In this document: in pieces, positions 45,861 through 54,572 of the stretch
Position numbering within the stretch: position 1 is the stretch's first letter
How the letters are laid out: the number at the start of each line of letters is the position of its first letter
Translations under genes and position numbers: made by a program
Assembly: GCF_011082085.1 (NCBI RefSeq)
Contig: NZ_CP041063.1
Span: 3,892,001-3,956,000, forward strand
Length of the DNA: 64,000 bases
Source of the DNA: Bacillus sp. Cs-700
GTDB lineage: Bacteria; Bacillota; Bacilli; Bacillales; Guptibacillaceae
Reading direction: 5' to 3'
The notes under the pieces: model-generated
Databases searched by the model: none
Told to the model about the DNA's origin: nothing
Seen by the model: the letters and a program-made list of their open reading frames with translations, nothing else

Positions 45861-46493
45861 GTGTTTAAGAAATCGATTTTAGTAGTTTTTACGTTGGTTC
45901 TGTTGTTTAGTGGCTATCAATTTGGTCTCCCGTCCGCTCTCGCGATCCCTCCTGGAACACCTTCAAAGTCTGCTTCTCAATCTCAATTGGATTCCCTGAC
46001 TGTACAGTCTGAAGGCTCCATGTCCGGATACTCCCGCGATAAATTCCCACACTGGATCGGACAGGGGAATGGCTGTGACACGCGTCAGTTGGTACTACAG
46101 CGGGATGCTGATTATTACAGCGGTGACTGTCCTGTAACGTCTGGTAAATGGTATAGCTACTTTGATGGCGTGCAGGTGTATGATCCTTCTGATCTCGATA
46201 TCGATCACATGATTCCCTTAGCAGAGGCATGGCGGTCAGGAGCAAGTAGTTGGAGCACAGAAAAGCGAGAGGATTTCGCGAATGACCTTGATGGTCCGCA
46301 TCTTATTGCAGTAACGGCAAGCAGCAACCGCTCCAAGGGTGACCAGGACCCGTCTACCTGGAAGCCAACCCGTTACAGTGCTCACTGCGGTTATGCGAAG
46401 TGGTGGATCAATACGAAGTATGACTATGACCTAAGCCTTCAGTCTTCAGAGAAATCAGCTCTTCAAAGTATGCTGAATACGTGTAGTTATTAA
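45861..46493 (+). CDS. secreted HNH nuclease (GmrSD/DUF1524-type fold)
   Basis: GTG 45861 opens a 210-residue protein with a clear Sec signal peptide (SILVVFTLVLLFSGYQFG, cleavage near ALA). The mature domain has LDIDHMIPLAEAWRSG, LIAVTASSNRSKGDQDPSTW and a C-terminal cysteine pair. This matches the extracellular HNH family related to the DUF1524 nuclease fold (compare Streptomyces secreted nucleases). The His-Asn-Lys set fits a metal-dependent DNase. It could scavenge DNA or attack competitors. No immunity gene is required for an exported enzyme. Confidence 0.8.
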   Translation: MFKKSILVVFTLVLLFSGYQFGLPSALAIPPGTPSKSASQSQLDSLTVQSEGSMSGYSRDKFPHWIGQGNGCDTRQLVLQRDADYYSGDCPVTSGKWYSYFDGVQVYDPSDLDIDHMIPLAEAWRSGASSWSTEKREDFANDLDGPHLIAVTASSNRSKGDQDPSTWKPTRYSAHCGYAKWWINTKYDYDLSLQSSEKSALQSMLNTCSY

Positions 46494-46552
46494 GTCTGTG
46501 GTAGTTGATCATATAATAGATTCGTTATGGCTTGTTGAGGAGGTGCACTTAA

Positions 46553-46795
46553 ATGGATCAGAAGTCGTCAATTTTCACGGCAACTCATGGTGTAATGACT
46601 GAAGAAGTAGGTGTGATTAGCGGGGAGCTTGAACTGGTTACTTCCTGTGATGAGGAAGGCGATCTAACGCTGCGCATCACCTATGTAGGAGCAGAGGAGT
46701 GGTACACGCTCCCTGGGAAAGAATATCGCTTACACGATGTCCGTGACCATGAAGTCGTTCACCGTTTGCTTGTAGCAGTGCTTGAACGCTCTTAA
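46553..46795 (+). CDS. hypothetical 80-residue protein
   Basis: GAGGAGG precedes ATG 46553. The acidic protein has no cysteine cluster or membrane segment. It reads ELELVTSCDEEGDLTLRITY and LPGKEYRLHDVRDHEVVHRL, a beta-rich small domain. No family was recognised. The strong ribosome binding site and biased codon use support a real gene. Confidence 0.6.
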   Translation: MDQKSSIFTATHGVMTEEVGVISGELELVTSCDEEGDLTLRITYVGAEEWYTLPGKEYRLHDVRDHEVVHRLLVAVLERS

Positions 46796-46803
46796 AATTC
46801 GAC

Positions 46804-46858
46804 AAGTGACAGGCACCATAATAGGGAAGGAGGGGGCAGGCACGTACCTGACCCCTCC
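46804..46858. repeat. extragenic repeat: GTGACAGGCACC plus GGGGCAGG hairpin
   Basis: AAGTGACAGGCACC (46805-46818) and an imperfect hairpin of GGAGGGGGCAGG with CCTGACCCCTCC (46828-46858) lie end to end between convergent genes. Both parts resemble elements near 27545 and 28178. They probably belong to a dispersed family of extragenic palindromes. Confidence 0.6.
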
Positions 46859-46861
46859 TCT

Positions 46862-48424
46862 TCAACCATGCATCCCCCCAACCAACCAACTCTTAGCCCG
46901 ATGAAAACCGATAGGCACTTGAATAATCGTCGTTTTCTGTGCATCCTCCAGTTCGTAAATCTCATCACATCCAATGATATCAAATCCAAGCAGGGGATGG
47001 CCGTTCATGCCAAGTGCGCTCGCTGTTAACAAGATTCCCTGAAGCAACATACCCGCTTCCATGTGTTGAATGCGATATCCTCTATAGCCAAGTTCATTTT
47101 TGTGATGTGTACGATCTCCGACGATATGGATACAGATCGGAACTTGATGTAGATTGACGTTATGAAGGGACATCCCAGCCTGGAGGCTAAAACGATAGTC
47201 ACCTTCTTTAATAAGGAGAAGGGAATGCGAAGCAGCGTCATACCGATAGGCCCCATTCGGAATGCCATCAATCTGATAAAAGCATCCATAAATGGAGACC
47301 CGTGACATTTGGTTTTCTTCTTTATTTAAATCGTTAGCGTATTGGTAGGATTCAGTGCTTTCCTTCAAAAGGGAAGCGAGCTGAACCTGATCGATTTTTT
47401 GTGCGTTAAAATCCATTTCTGGTGAATACCGATTCCGGAAAGTATGAGTAAAATCTTTGGTTATCTCTTTTGGTTCAGGTAATGCGATCTTTGTCTTGTT
47501 TTCGAATTTTTCTTCGCTTCCTTTTAGACTTCGGAACTGCTCGGTAGATTCAAGTATCGTGGCGTGATGAAGCTGTGAGATTTCAGGAAACGGTAAGACG
47601 TTTTGCGAACGTTCATAATGCGTCGTTGTGATGTTGGGTATTTCTTTCACTAATTCTGTTGCTGAGCATTCTCCAGGCGTTTCAACATGTGCGATCTTTT
47701 GCTCTGAAATTGGTATAACCGCATAGGTGCTTTCCTCCTGACCATTCAATCCAAGCAGGTGATTGATGGGATGATCTAGGAACTGAAAATGAACGGTTGG
47801 TGAATAGGAGAACCGTTTACTCACCTCCAACAGCTGTCCCATCAGCGCGCCAGCATCCAACCCTTGAAGGCGATAGGAAAAGTTGTGGTATTTAAAGAAG
47901 TTTTTCCAAAACATTGTGGTGATGATGACAGCCCCAAAACAAGTGGAAAGGGAGGAGCTGTTTCCTAGTGCACTGGTTAAGTAAGAATCAAAATTGCCCT
48001 TTCTGAGCATGAGAAGGCGATGGTGAGCAACATCGTAATTGTAGATTCCGTGTGGTAAGTCTTCTAGTTTCAGATAAACATAGAGTTCACTCGGATATAA
48101 GCCGCCACCCGAAGGCGGGAAGCGGCGGAATCCTTGCATCGTTTCAGCTGATTCTTCGTCAGAGGAAGACGGAAAAGCTGTTTGGTTAAACTGCGACAGC
48201 CCATACACATACCAGAGAAAATGACCGATTTTGTTTAGGTCAGGTGTTGGGCGAGGGGGCTGATCTTGTATTGTAAGTGGAATATCGTAAGGAAGTCGAT
48301 ACTCCGGCAAATGACGATAAACTTTATATGGGAGGGGAGCGTCGTCCCAATTCACTTCCCAATTCGGTGGCGTGACAAGGTCATTTTGAAAATGAAGCTG
48401 GTGTAAAAAAAGGTCGAGATTCAT
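46862..48424 (-). CDS. SagB-type TOMM dehydrogenase
   Basis: I start at ATG 48424 (MNLDLFLHQLHFQN), directly behind AAGGAGG, giving 520 residues. A longer frame begins inside the upstream gene and is rejected. Two nitroreductase-like halves are visible: RRFPPSGGGLYPSELYVYL near residue 95, and IQHMEAGMLLQGILLTASAL near the C-terminus. The FMN-dependent enzyme oxidises azolines formed by the cyclodehydratase to thiazoles or oxazoles. It is the last gene of the three-gene maturation operon, 19 bases after the YcaO gene. Confidence 0.85.
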   Translation of the reverse strand: MNLDLFLHQLHFQNDLVTPPNWEVNWDDAPLPYKVYRHLPEYRLPYDIPLTIQDQPPRPTPDLNKIGHFLWYVYGLSQFNQTAFPSSSDEESAETMQGFRRFPPSGGGLYPSELYVYLKLEDLPHGIYNYDVAHHRLLMLRKGNFDSYLTSALGNSSSLSTCFGAVIITTMFWKNFFKYHNFSYRLQGLDAGALMGQLLEVSKRFSYSPTVHFQFLDHPINHLLGLNGQEESTYAVIPISEQKIAHVETPGECSATELVKEIPNITTTHYERSQNVLPFPEISQLHHATILESTEQFRSLKGSEEKFENKTKIALPEPKEITKDFTHTFRNRYSPEMDFNAQKIDQVQLASLLKESTESYQYANDLNKEENQMSRVSIYGCFYQIDGIPNGAYRYDAASHSLLLIKEGDYRFSLQAGMSLHNVNLHQVPICIHIVGDRTHHKNELGYRGYRIQHMEAGMLLQGILLTASALGMNGHPLLGFDIIGCDEIYELEDAQKTTIIQVPIGFHRAKSWLVGGMHG

Positions 48425-48443
48425 TGCGTACCTCCTTGCCACG

Positions 48444-50357
48444 TTAAGGAAATGGATGCGGATAAGGATTGAGCTCCTCAACCGTTAAGTCTCGATCAAC
48501 AAACCCGAGTTCTTTTGGAACCTTTAATACTCTGCTTAATCCCGTGACGCGTCTAAGGTGATGGCCAAATGTCATCGGTAGCATGCCTGGAATGATTACT
48601 TTTGCGCAGTGGAGTCCGTTCCGTTTTATTTCTGGTGTTGTTTGGTCCACTACGATTACGTCTAAGTTTAATTGATGGAACGTTTGTAATAGGTTATTCA
48701 GATCCTCTGTAAGATCGTCATGATGCTTCGCTGGTTGAAACGCTTCTTGGAATGTTTGCATAGGTCGGTTTTGATTTAGTAAGAAGTGAAGACGTTCTTC
48801 TGCTTCAGGAAGTCCGTAAAGCATGCCGTGATCATCCATTTTCTTAACAAGCGAAGAGTCATGGTACATGGCTAGAAATTCGTCCTTCTTCTTCTTGAAT
48901 TCTTTATTTAACGGCGTGATCATACCCACACTTTCAAAGATCGCGCTTTTCACAGCGCGAACGGGATCAAGATGGGCACCTGCTGCACACATCAGATTTA
49001 AGCGATCAGTATCAGAGGTGCCGTTCTTCGTAATCGTTAAAATACACGGGATGTCGTGCTCCATGGTGGCATTGTATAAATAAAGGTCATAGCCCGTTAT
49101 CTCCTTCATCCGGTCGATCATCAAGTGGAGCTCTTCGTCGTTTGATGAGTAAGGATCAATTTGCGGAAGCTGGAGCTGGGCGTACCAGGTAATTAGAAAA
49201 GAGTCGCGTTCAAGCACTTCCATCATGCCGTAGAAAATGGCTTCTTCAAGACTTCCTCCGATCGCACAGCCGTTTGATGTTTCAAACACAAACCCATCCC
49301 CGCAGCCCATGCTGTAATACGCGAGACGCTCAGGTACGAGAATCGGTTCCTTTTTAAGAAGGGAATAGCCCCACACCCAATTCATTTTTCGATCAGGATG
49401 AAAAGGGGTGAACGGATAGCCCTCCTCCGCGTACTGTTCCTCTGAATGAACACCGAGCTGAAGCGGGTTCAAGGCGCGGTCCAGGTTACGATAGGAATCG
49501 TGAACAACGGTTCTTTTTCCTTTCGGATCAATTCCGCATGAGCGTTCTAATCCTTCCAATATCGCAGTCATTTGACTGATCGCATACGAGTTTGTTCTGC
49601 CTGCTGAGCCTTCATTTCCATTGAAGAGAGGGAGGTTTACGATTGCATCAGCATATGTTGTTTCAAAATCGATCATCATACGATTTAACAAGCCAGTACG
49701 AGGGTCAAGATAATCTCTGGAGAGTACGTTGCGTAAGTCGTTCATCGACCGGGTACGGTAGCCGCTAACTTTTAGACTTGGTTTTAACGTCATCACCGCG
49801 TCCGTGTCTGCTGGTAGAGAACTGCAAACGGAACAGTAGGCGTCTGGCAAGATTCGATGGCGAGAGCTTTCAAGTGAAGCCAAGTTAAGTAGTTCGATAG
49901 CCCCTTCCAATTGAGCTGAGCCTAGCACTTCATTTTTGATTAGCTGAGCCATTTGGAGAAGACCGGTTTGTGAGATCCATTGATCCTCAATCGCGTTATC
50001 CCTTTGGGTTAACACCTGCTGAATTTTCCATAGATCTTCGCGATCCGTTGCGGCCATCATCTTTCTTGTATCTGCACACTGTGAACAGCCTGCCATACTA
50101 GGGCGAACGAGTGGACCGATCACCCCTTCGCCAAAAGATAAGAAGGCCCGTAGCCAATTGATGCCAAGCTCTCGTGCTACTTCTTCCGCTTGTTTGTGCA
50201 TGGATGGATTCCAGCAGTCATGAATGACGAGTAATAGCGTTGTCTCCTCGGGTATCCCTGCAAGATCTGGAAGAAGCGTGAGGTGATGGGAAGCGAGTTG
50301 TTCCACTACGCAATTTCGCAGCAAGCCATTTCCGACTAAGGTAATGCTAGTGCTCAC
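48444..50357 (-). CDS. YcaO cyclodehydratase with fused leader-binding region (SagD-like)
   Basis: GTG 50357 follows GGGGGAGA and overlaps the upstream stop by 4 bases. Residues 1-200 resemble the ocin-ThiF/E1-like partner (ITLVGNGLLRNCVVEQLASH), with zinc-type pairs GCSQC and CSVC. Residues of about 220-637 are the YcaO domain (GCAIGGSLEEAIFYGMMEVL, AAGAHLDPVRAVKSAIFES), ending in the proline-rich tail NPYPHPFP that is needed for catalysis in this family. It converts Cys, Ser or Thr of the precursor into azolines using ATP. Confidence 0.85.
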   Translation of the reverse strand: MSTSITLVGNGLLRNCVVEQLASHHLTLLPDLAGIPEETTLLLVIHDCWNPSMHKQAEEVARELGINWLRAFLSFGEGVIGPLVRPSMAGCSQCADTRKMMAATDREDLWKIQQVLTQRDNAIEDQWISQTGLLQMAQLIKNEVLGSAQLEGAIELLNLASLESSRHRILPDAYCSVCSSLPADTDAVMTLKPSLKVSGYRTRSMNDLRNVLSRDYLDPRTGLLNRMMIDFETTYADAIVNLPLFNGNEGSAGRTNSYAISQMTAILEGLERSCGIDPKGKRTVVHDSYRNLDRALNPLQLGVHSEEQYAEEGYPFTPFHPDRKMNWVWGYSLLKKEPILVPERLAYYSMGCGDGFVFETSNGCAIGGSLEEAIFYGMMEVLERDSFLITWYAQLQLPQIDPYSSNDEELHLMIDRMKEITGYDLYLYNATMEHDIPCILTITKNGTSDTDRLNLMCAAGAHLDPVRAVKSAIFESVGMITPLNKEFKKKKDEFLAMYHDSSLVKKMDDHGMLYGLPEAEERLHFLLNQNRPMQTFQEAFQPAKHHDDLTEDLNNLLQTFHQLNLDVIVVDQTTPEIKRNGLHCAKVIIPGMLPMTFGHHLRRVTGLSRVLKVPKELGFVDRDLTVEELNPYPHPFP

Positions 50358-52246
50358 GTCGTCTCCCCCTCTCGTAACAGCACGCCATAGATGTCTATTG
50401 CTCCATCTTTTTCAAACGTTTCAAGATTTATTTTTACAATGGAAATTTCCTTGTTTTGTTGTTCGAAACGGTTTATGACAGAACGGAGAACGGTCGCCTG
50501 ATCGTTTGCATCATAAGCGGGGATATCAATGGATTGGATCGATTTATCTTCAACCGGAATCGTTGAAAAAGAGAGAGCTGCCGAAATGGAATGGTTTTGA
50601 GCTTCTTTCACGGCCTGAAGGAGCGCACTTCGTAAAGCGAGTACGAGAGTAAATCCGACGCTTCCGTACCAGCGGTTATCTTCTGCTTTTCTCCATACGA
50701 CAGGAAGGCCGTTCGTCTCTTTTCCTAAGGCGAGGTCCGGTACTTTGTTCATAGTTGTTAAAACTCTCAAATAGTAGCGACAGGTATTGTCTTCAACATG
50801 TTGAGGTGCAAATCTACAAATGCTTTCCATGCACTGATCGGCTTTTTGATTCCATTCCTCTTCTAACGCCGTTTGCAGTGCCCGAGTGACAGCCTCAACA
50901 AACGTTTCTCCAGCACCTATGTGGAGATCGGTTTCTGAGTACATAGCCTTTTCGAAAGAAGAGGGAAGTGATGAGATTATTTCTTCTTTTAATGGCAGAA
51001 CGTATTCCTCAATACCAGTCAACCCGGCATCCAACCTTGCTTCTTCGTGTGTTAAAGCTGCACTTATTAGGCTAGAGAATCCAGCTGATTTAATGTTAAC
51101 CGTCTGAATCTCACATTGAGCTAAAGGTAATTGACTCAGCTCGCCTTCTTCCCACTTGTGAAAAATGCCTAACTCGCTGGTTAGCTGACTGAAATAGTAA
51201 AGGAGTTTGTTCGGATCTTTTTTCTTCTCTTCACTAAATTCGTTGGAGACCTTTTCGACTTCAATCTTTCCTGAGACGAGTGGATGAGGGCGATAGGGAT
51301 GCCATTTGCCTTCAAGGGTTTCAAGATTAAGTAGAAACGCCTGATTGGTCGAAAGTACAGGGATGCCTGTGCTTTTTTTAAACCATTCAAATACGACCAT
51401 ATTTGCGAGCATCGCCCCAGCAGGTGCTGAAAAGGAGCCGGTGTTTTGCGGTTCATGTAAACTTCCCCACGCAGATTCCCAACAGCCGCTATCCGGAGTA
51501 ACAAGAGGGCCGGCCATCCCAACTCCTTTTGTGCAGATGGCGGGGAGAAACGGCTTTTTCCTTTCTTTACAGGCATGAAGGAGACTGCGTAGCTCCTGCA
51601 CATTTTCTTCGGAAGACACATATAAAATTCCGTCGAATGGTTCGATCTGCCTTTCCCAAGCGATCGGCCCTCTTTTTACTAAAACTTCAATCGAGACTTC
51701 AGGATCTGATTTTCTTGCAGCTGTTTCTAATTGTTTGATTCGTTGTGGGTTCGTCTTTTCATCTGTTAGTAGCGTCTGGAAACGAGGCAAACCAGATGTA
51801 AGTAATGATGATACCAGCCCAATTAACATCGATCCTTCTCCAACAACGAGAACGTTCTTCTGACGGTATTGCTGAAACCGATACGCACCGGAATCAGAAA
51901 AGCTTTCGATGTATTCAATCTGTGAAGCGTATTTCTCCACAACATGTGATGGTAATTCGTGGGGAAGATCTTGACTTACGTCACGCAGAAACCCATTCGT
52001 ATAGAGGGTATTTGTAATCTCGTAAACTCGATCACGATAAGGCTTTGTAAGCCCCTCTGTGAGGGTTTCTAGTGAATATTCGCCATTATACATCGGAATC
52101 AGTTTTTCGATCCATTGATGGATCGTGCTCCCTTCCATTCGAAAGGAACCTGCATTGTTTCTAAAATAGACGCTTCCACTCGGCTCCGGCATGAAGAAAG
52201 TACCTTTCTTTAGCTTTAATCGCATGGAAGGCTGAACATTCGTCAT
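50354..52246 (-). CDS. ThiF-like thiazole-containing bacteriocin maturation protein
   Basis: I start at ATG 52246 (MTNVQPSMRLKLKKGTFF) behind AGGAGGTG, giving 630 residues. An upstream frame start at 52279 is rejected. A winged-helix-like N-terminus (residues 1-95) precedes a degenerate ThiF/E1 fold (VLVVGEGSMLIGLVSSLLTS). The C-terminus has a YcaO-like or docking segment. It matches the Bacillus family named putative thiazole-containing bacteriocin maturation protein and probably presents the leader peptide to the YcaO enzyme. It is first in the operon. Confidence 0.8.
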   Translation of the reverse strand: MTNVQPSMRLKLKKGTFFMPEPSGSVYFRNNAGSFRMEGSTIHQWIEKLIPMYNGEYSLETLTEGLTKPYRDRVYEITNTLYTNGFLRDVSQDLPHELPSHVVEKYASQIEYIESFSDSGAYRFQQYRQKNVLVVGEGSMLIGLVSSLLTSGLPRFQTLLTDEKTNPQRIKQLETAARKSDPEVSIEVLVKRGPIAWERQIEPFDGILYVSSEENVQELRSLLHACKERKKPFLPAICTKGVGMAGPLVTPDSGCWESAWGSLHEPQNTGSFSAPAGAMLANMVVFEWFKKSTGIPVLSTNQAFLLNLETLEGKWHPYRPHPLVSGKIEVEKVSNEFSEEKKKDPNKLLYYFSQLTSELGIFHKWEEGELSQLPLAQCEIQTVNIKSAGFSSLISAALTHEEARLDAGLTGIEEYVLPLKEEIISSLPSSFEKAMYSETDLHIGAGETFVEAVTRALQTALEEEWNQKADQCMESICRFAPQHVEDNTCRYYLRVLTTMNKVPDLALGKETNGLPVVWRKAEDNRWYGSVGFTLVLALRSALLQAVKEAQNHSISAALSFSTIPVEDKSIQSIDIPAYDANDQATVLRSVINRFEQQNKEISIVKINLETFEKDGAIDIYGVLLREGETT

Positions 52247-52404
52247 AAGACACCTCCTGACCCATAGTTCTGACTTCATACTATGAGTCTATGTTTGCAG
52301 ATTTGTCTCTTATGTGTGGACATGATGGTTAAGGGGTTTTTTGGTTGAATTCTGAAGATGCTGCCACAAGGTTGTTAAGGGAGGGCGCGCTTGATTAGGA
52401 AGTT

Positions 52405-52500
52405 TCGCGGAATTAATTAAGATTCCGCGGAAATAATTCGCGTTTTAGCGGAATAAAACTAATTTTCGCGGAATTATCCAGAAAATCGCGGAATTATTAT
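52405..52500. repeat. five tandem ~20-bp GCGGAATTA repeats
   Basis: GCGGAA occurs at 52407, 52427, 52448, 52468 and 52488, giving intervals of 20, 21, 20 and 20 bases. Each copy is followed by an A/T-rich tail (TTATT, ATAAT and the like). About two helical turns separate the units, so all lie on one face of the DNA. The array sits 160-250 bases upstream of the bacteriocin maturation operon. It could be a cooperative protein-binding array or a genomic micro-repeat. The rest of 52247-52697 holds only the terminator at 52564. Confidence 0.7.
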
Positions 52501-52563
52501 GATTTCCTCCACTAAATAGGAGGGATATGCATGGGAATACTTGAGCGAAACCAATCATCTTGT

Positions 52564-52602
52564 GAAAGAGCGCTTATCTTTTATAGATAAACGCTCTTTT
52601 TT
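52564..52602 (+). terminator. terminator, both strands possible
   Basis: AAAGAGCG.TTATCT pairs with AGATAA.CGCTCTTT around TTTAT, followed by TTTTTT. No gene directly upstream uses it on the plus strand. Confidence 0.75.
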
Positions 52603-52697
52603 ACCCCCAACATATACAAAACACACCTAAACTATCCATTTTGAAATAGGATCGGTACACTTTAATCTATATTAAAAGTAAGGGAGATTTTCATACT

Positions 52698-52865
52698 GTG
52701 CCTCGTATCCAATCAACTGAATTCTTTTGTAAAAGCTGTTATCGGAATTTCATCCTAGGCCAGCACGTTGCTTATCTCAGCGAAAAGCATTATACCGTTT
52801 GTGAATCTTGTTCTAGTCATGAAAATCACATTGAATGGCGAATAGTTGAAGATTTTTTTGATTAA
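52698..52865 (+). CDS. small zinc-ribbon protein (55 aa)
   Basis: GTG 52698 follows AGGGAG at a somewhat long spacing. The product has two CxxC pairs (FFCKSCYRN and TVCESCSSH) 31 residues apart, forming a zinc ribbon, and an acidic tail (WRIVEDFFD). It overlaps the convergent MarR gene by 4 bases at the stops. It is too short for ordinary gene finders to rank highly. The function is unknown. Confidence 0.5.
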   Translation: MPRIQSTEFFCKSCYRNFILGQHVAYLSEKHYTVCESCSSHENHIEWRIVEDFFD

Positions 52866-53335
52866 TCCGCTATCGATTTTTTTGACGTTTGTTCTACCCA
52901 TTTCACAAATGAATCACCATAGAAGTGCTTGTTCATATCAGATACGATGGACATGAATAGAGCACGTTTTTGAGGATCCATTTCCTTCATATAGTTCCAG
53001 AATTGATATTCGTAGGTGGAAGATGTGTGTAGAATCTTCTCGCCGTCTGGGCTGAGTGATACATAGGTAACACGTCGATCCTGGTTCTTTTTCGTTTGGA
53101 TGACTAGACCTTTTTTTGTCATACGTGTTAATACCTGAGCCACCGTTGAAATATCGAGCAGGCTCAATTCAGCTAGTTTTGAGAGAGTAATGGATTTTTC
53201 TAGATACACTATCCACAATATGTGCTGTTCTGCCTGAGTGATCCCCAAATCCTTTGCGGCCATCTGCCATTCCTTATCTAACACTTTGAATGCCGCACGC
53301 ATGTGATTCATGATGTAATGCAATTGATTTTCCAT
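52862..53335 (-). CDS. MarR-family regulator (HPr/ScoC-like)
   Basis: This 157-residue winged-helix protein reads ITQAEQHILWIVYLEKSITL, LAELSLLDISTVAQVLTRMT and the wing KNQDRRVTYVSLSPDGEKIL. The C-terminal FVKWVEQTSKKSIAD and the length recall the Hpr/ScoC subgroup that represses protease and sporulation genes. AAAGGAT precedes ATG 53335. A palindrome 75 bases upstream (53410-53426) may be its operator. Confidence 0.8.
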   Translation of the reverse strand: MENQLHYIMNHMRAAFKVLDKEWQMAAKDLGITQAEQHILWIVYLEKSITLSKLAELSLLDISTVAQVLTRMTKKGLVIQTKKNQDRRVTYVSLSPDGEKILHTSSTYEYQFWNYMKEMDPQKRALFMSIVSDMNKHFYGDSFVKWVEQTSKKSIAD

Positions 53336-53409
53336 ACATCGATCCTTTCTAACAGAGGTTTAGTCCTATTTTACTATAAAATGCACTAAGCGGGAAAGGA
53401 TCCGATAGT

Positions 53410-53426
53410 CTAGAAATGCGTTCTAG
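53410..53426. promoter_or_regulatory. CTAGAA-N5-TTCTAG palindrome
   Basis: A perfect 6-bp inverted repeat with a 5-base spacer lies upstream of the MarR gene. It is a candidate autoregulatory site, although no -10/-35 pair next to it is convincing. Confidence 0.35.
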
Positions 53427-53583
53427 CTTAAAAAGTAACCCATTGATTGGATGATTTTACTATGAATAAGGGGAACTTTAGGAGGGATAGACGAAAAAGA
53501 CGGCTCTTCTTATTTTGGTGCAATCTTCCGAGATAACGGCCAAAAATGTTGAGGAGAACACGGACGACTTAAGTAAAAGAAGA

Positions 53584-53606
53584 AAAGGCGCTATTATAGC
53601 GCCTTT
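53584..53606 (-). terminator. terminator of the VOC gene
   Basis: AAAGGCGCTA (53584-53593) and TAGCGCCTTT (53597-53606) form a perfect stem. On the minus strand it is followed by TTCTTCTTTT, 15 bases after the stop. Confidence 0.75.
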
Positions 53607-53620
53607 AGCACGGATAAATG

Positions 53621-54016
53621 CTATTTTGCATTCTCGTCTGGTTGATGAACACCAAAGATATTCCCTTCCGTATCCTTATAGTAACCCTGCCATGCCATCC
53701 CCGGTAGTGCGTATTTAGGCAATGCGACCACACCGCCCTTATCAAGGATTTTAGCTTCAATTGTATCGTAATTTTCTACCGCTATCGTACAGGCATAGCC
53801 ATTGACAGGCTGATTTGGTTCTGGAGGTGGACCTTGACGCTGCATGAGGGCACCGTTAATGCCAAGCTGATCGTCACCGCCAGTGACAACGCCAAAATAA
53901 GGCATGCCAGCGAAATCGCTCCAGTCTTCGTAAGTCCATCCAAATATTTCACCATAGAAACTTTTTGCGCGGTCCATGTTATCGACGTGAATTTCGAAAT
54001 GCACAATTCTGCCCAT
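53621..54016 (-). CDS. VOC-family (glyoxalase/bleomycin-resistance fold) protein
   Basis: This 131-residue protein has GRIVHFEIHVDNMDRAKSFY at the start and DTEGNIFGVHQPDEN at the end, with the paired beta-alpha-beta modules of the VOC fold. It is close to the CapA/YdhR-like group that lacks a proven substrate. AGGAGGG precedes ATG 54016. It is divergent from the YciI gene, 170 bases away. Confidence 0.8.
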   Translation of the reverse strand: MGRIVHFEIHVDNMDRAKSFYGEIFGWTYEDWSDFAGMPYFGVVTGGDDQLGINGALMQRQGPPPEPNQPVNGYACTIAVENYDTIEAKILDKGGVVALPKYALPGMAWQGYYKDTEGNIFGVHQPDENAK

Positions 54017-54186
54017 AATTCCCTCCTAAATAGTCGTTGTGTCTTCATTTTGTATGTTCGATAAGGCGCATAAGCAGTCCTTCTAAAATGAACGCAGATT
54101 TTTTGATGGAAGGAGGATTCTTTTCTTTTATCGAATAGGTAGAAGCGAGAATCTAAGCCGGTAATTGTCAAAGAGGAGGAGATTTG

Positions 54187-54534
54187 ATGCTGTTTATGCT
54201 GATCGTGAAGGCATCGAAGAATTCGGAAGCTGGAAATCTACCAAGTGCTGAGCTGAGGGAAGCAATGTCAACGTACAATGAAGAGTTAGTAAAAGCGGGC
54301 GTTCGGGTGATGGCAAAGGGTCTTCATCCAAGTTCGAATGGACTGCGTATTTCGTATCCAAACGGCGCTCCTGTCGTTGAAGAAGGTCCGTTTACCGAAA
54401 CGAAAGACATCACTGCCGGTTTTATTCTCATTGATGTGGAGTCAAAAGAAGAAGCGGTTAAGTGGGCGATGCGCATGCCTGACCCGCAAGGATATGGCGA
54501 GGGCCAGGTTGAACTGCGTCAAGTCTTTGAGTAG
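54187..54534 (+). CDS. YciI/DGPF-domain protein
   Basis: ATG 54187 (MLFMLIVKASKNSEAG) is best placed behind GAGGAGGAG. A TTG three bases earlier is not needed. The 115-residue protein has GAPVVEEGPFTETKDITAGF and the DGPF-type ending. In other bacteria such proteins are encoded near sigma factors or act as chlorohydrolases or dioxygenase-like enzymes. No ECF sigma gene is adjacent. Confidence 0.8.
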   Translation: MLFMLIVKASKNSEAGNLPSAELREAMSTYNEELVKAGVRVMAKGLHPSSNGLRISYPNGAPVVEEGPFTETKDITAGFILIDVESKEEAVKWAMRMPDPQGYGEGQVELRQVFE

Positions 54535-54572
54535 GTTTCATTGATGTGCAGAAGGAGGGAGCAGGGAGCACC

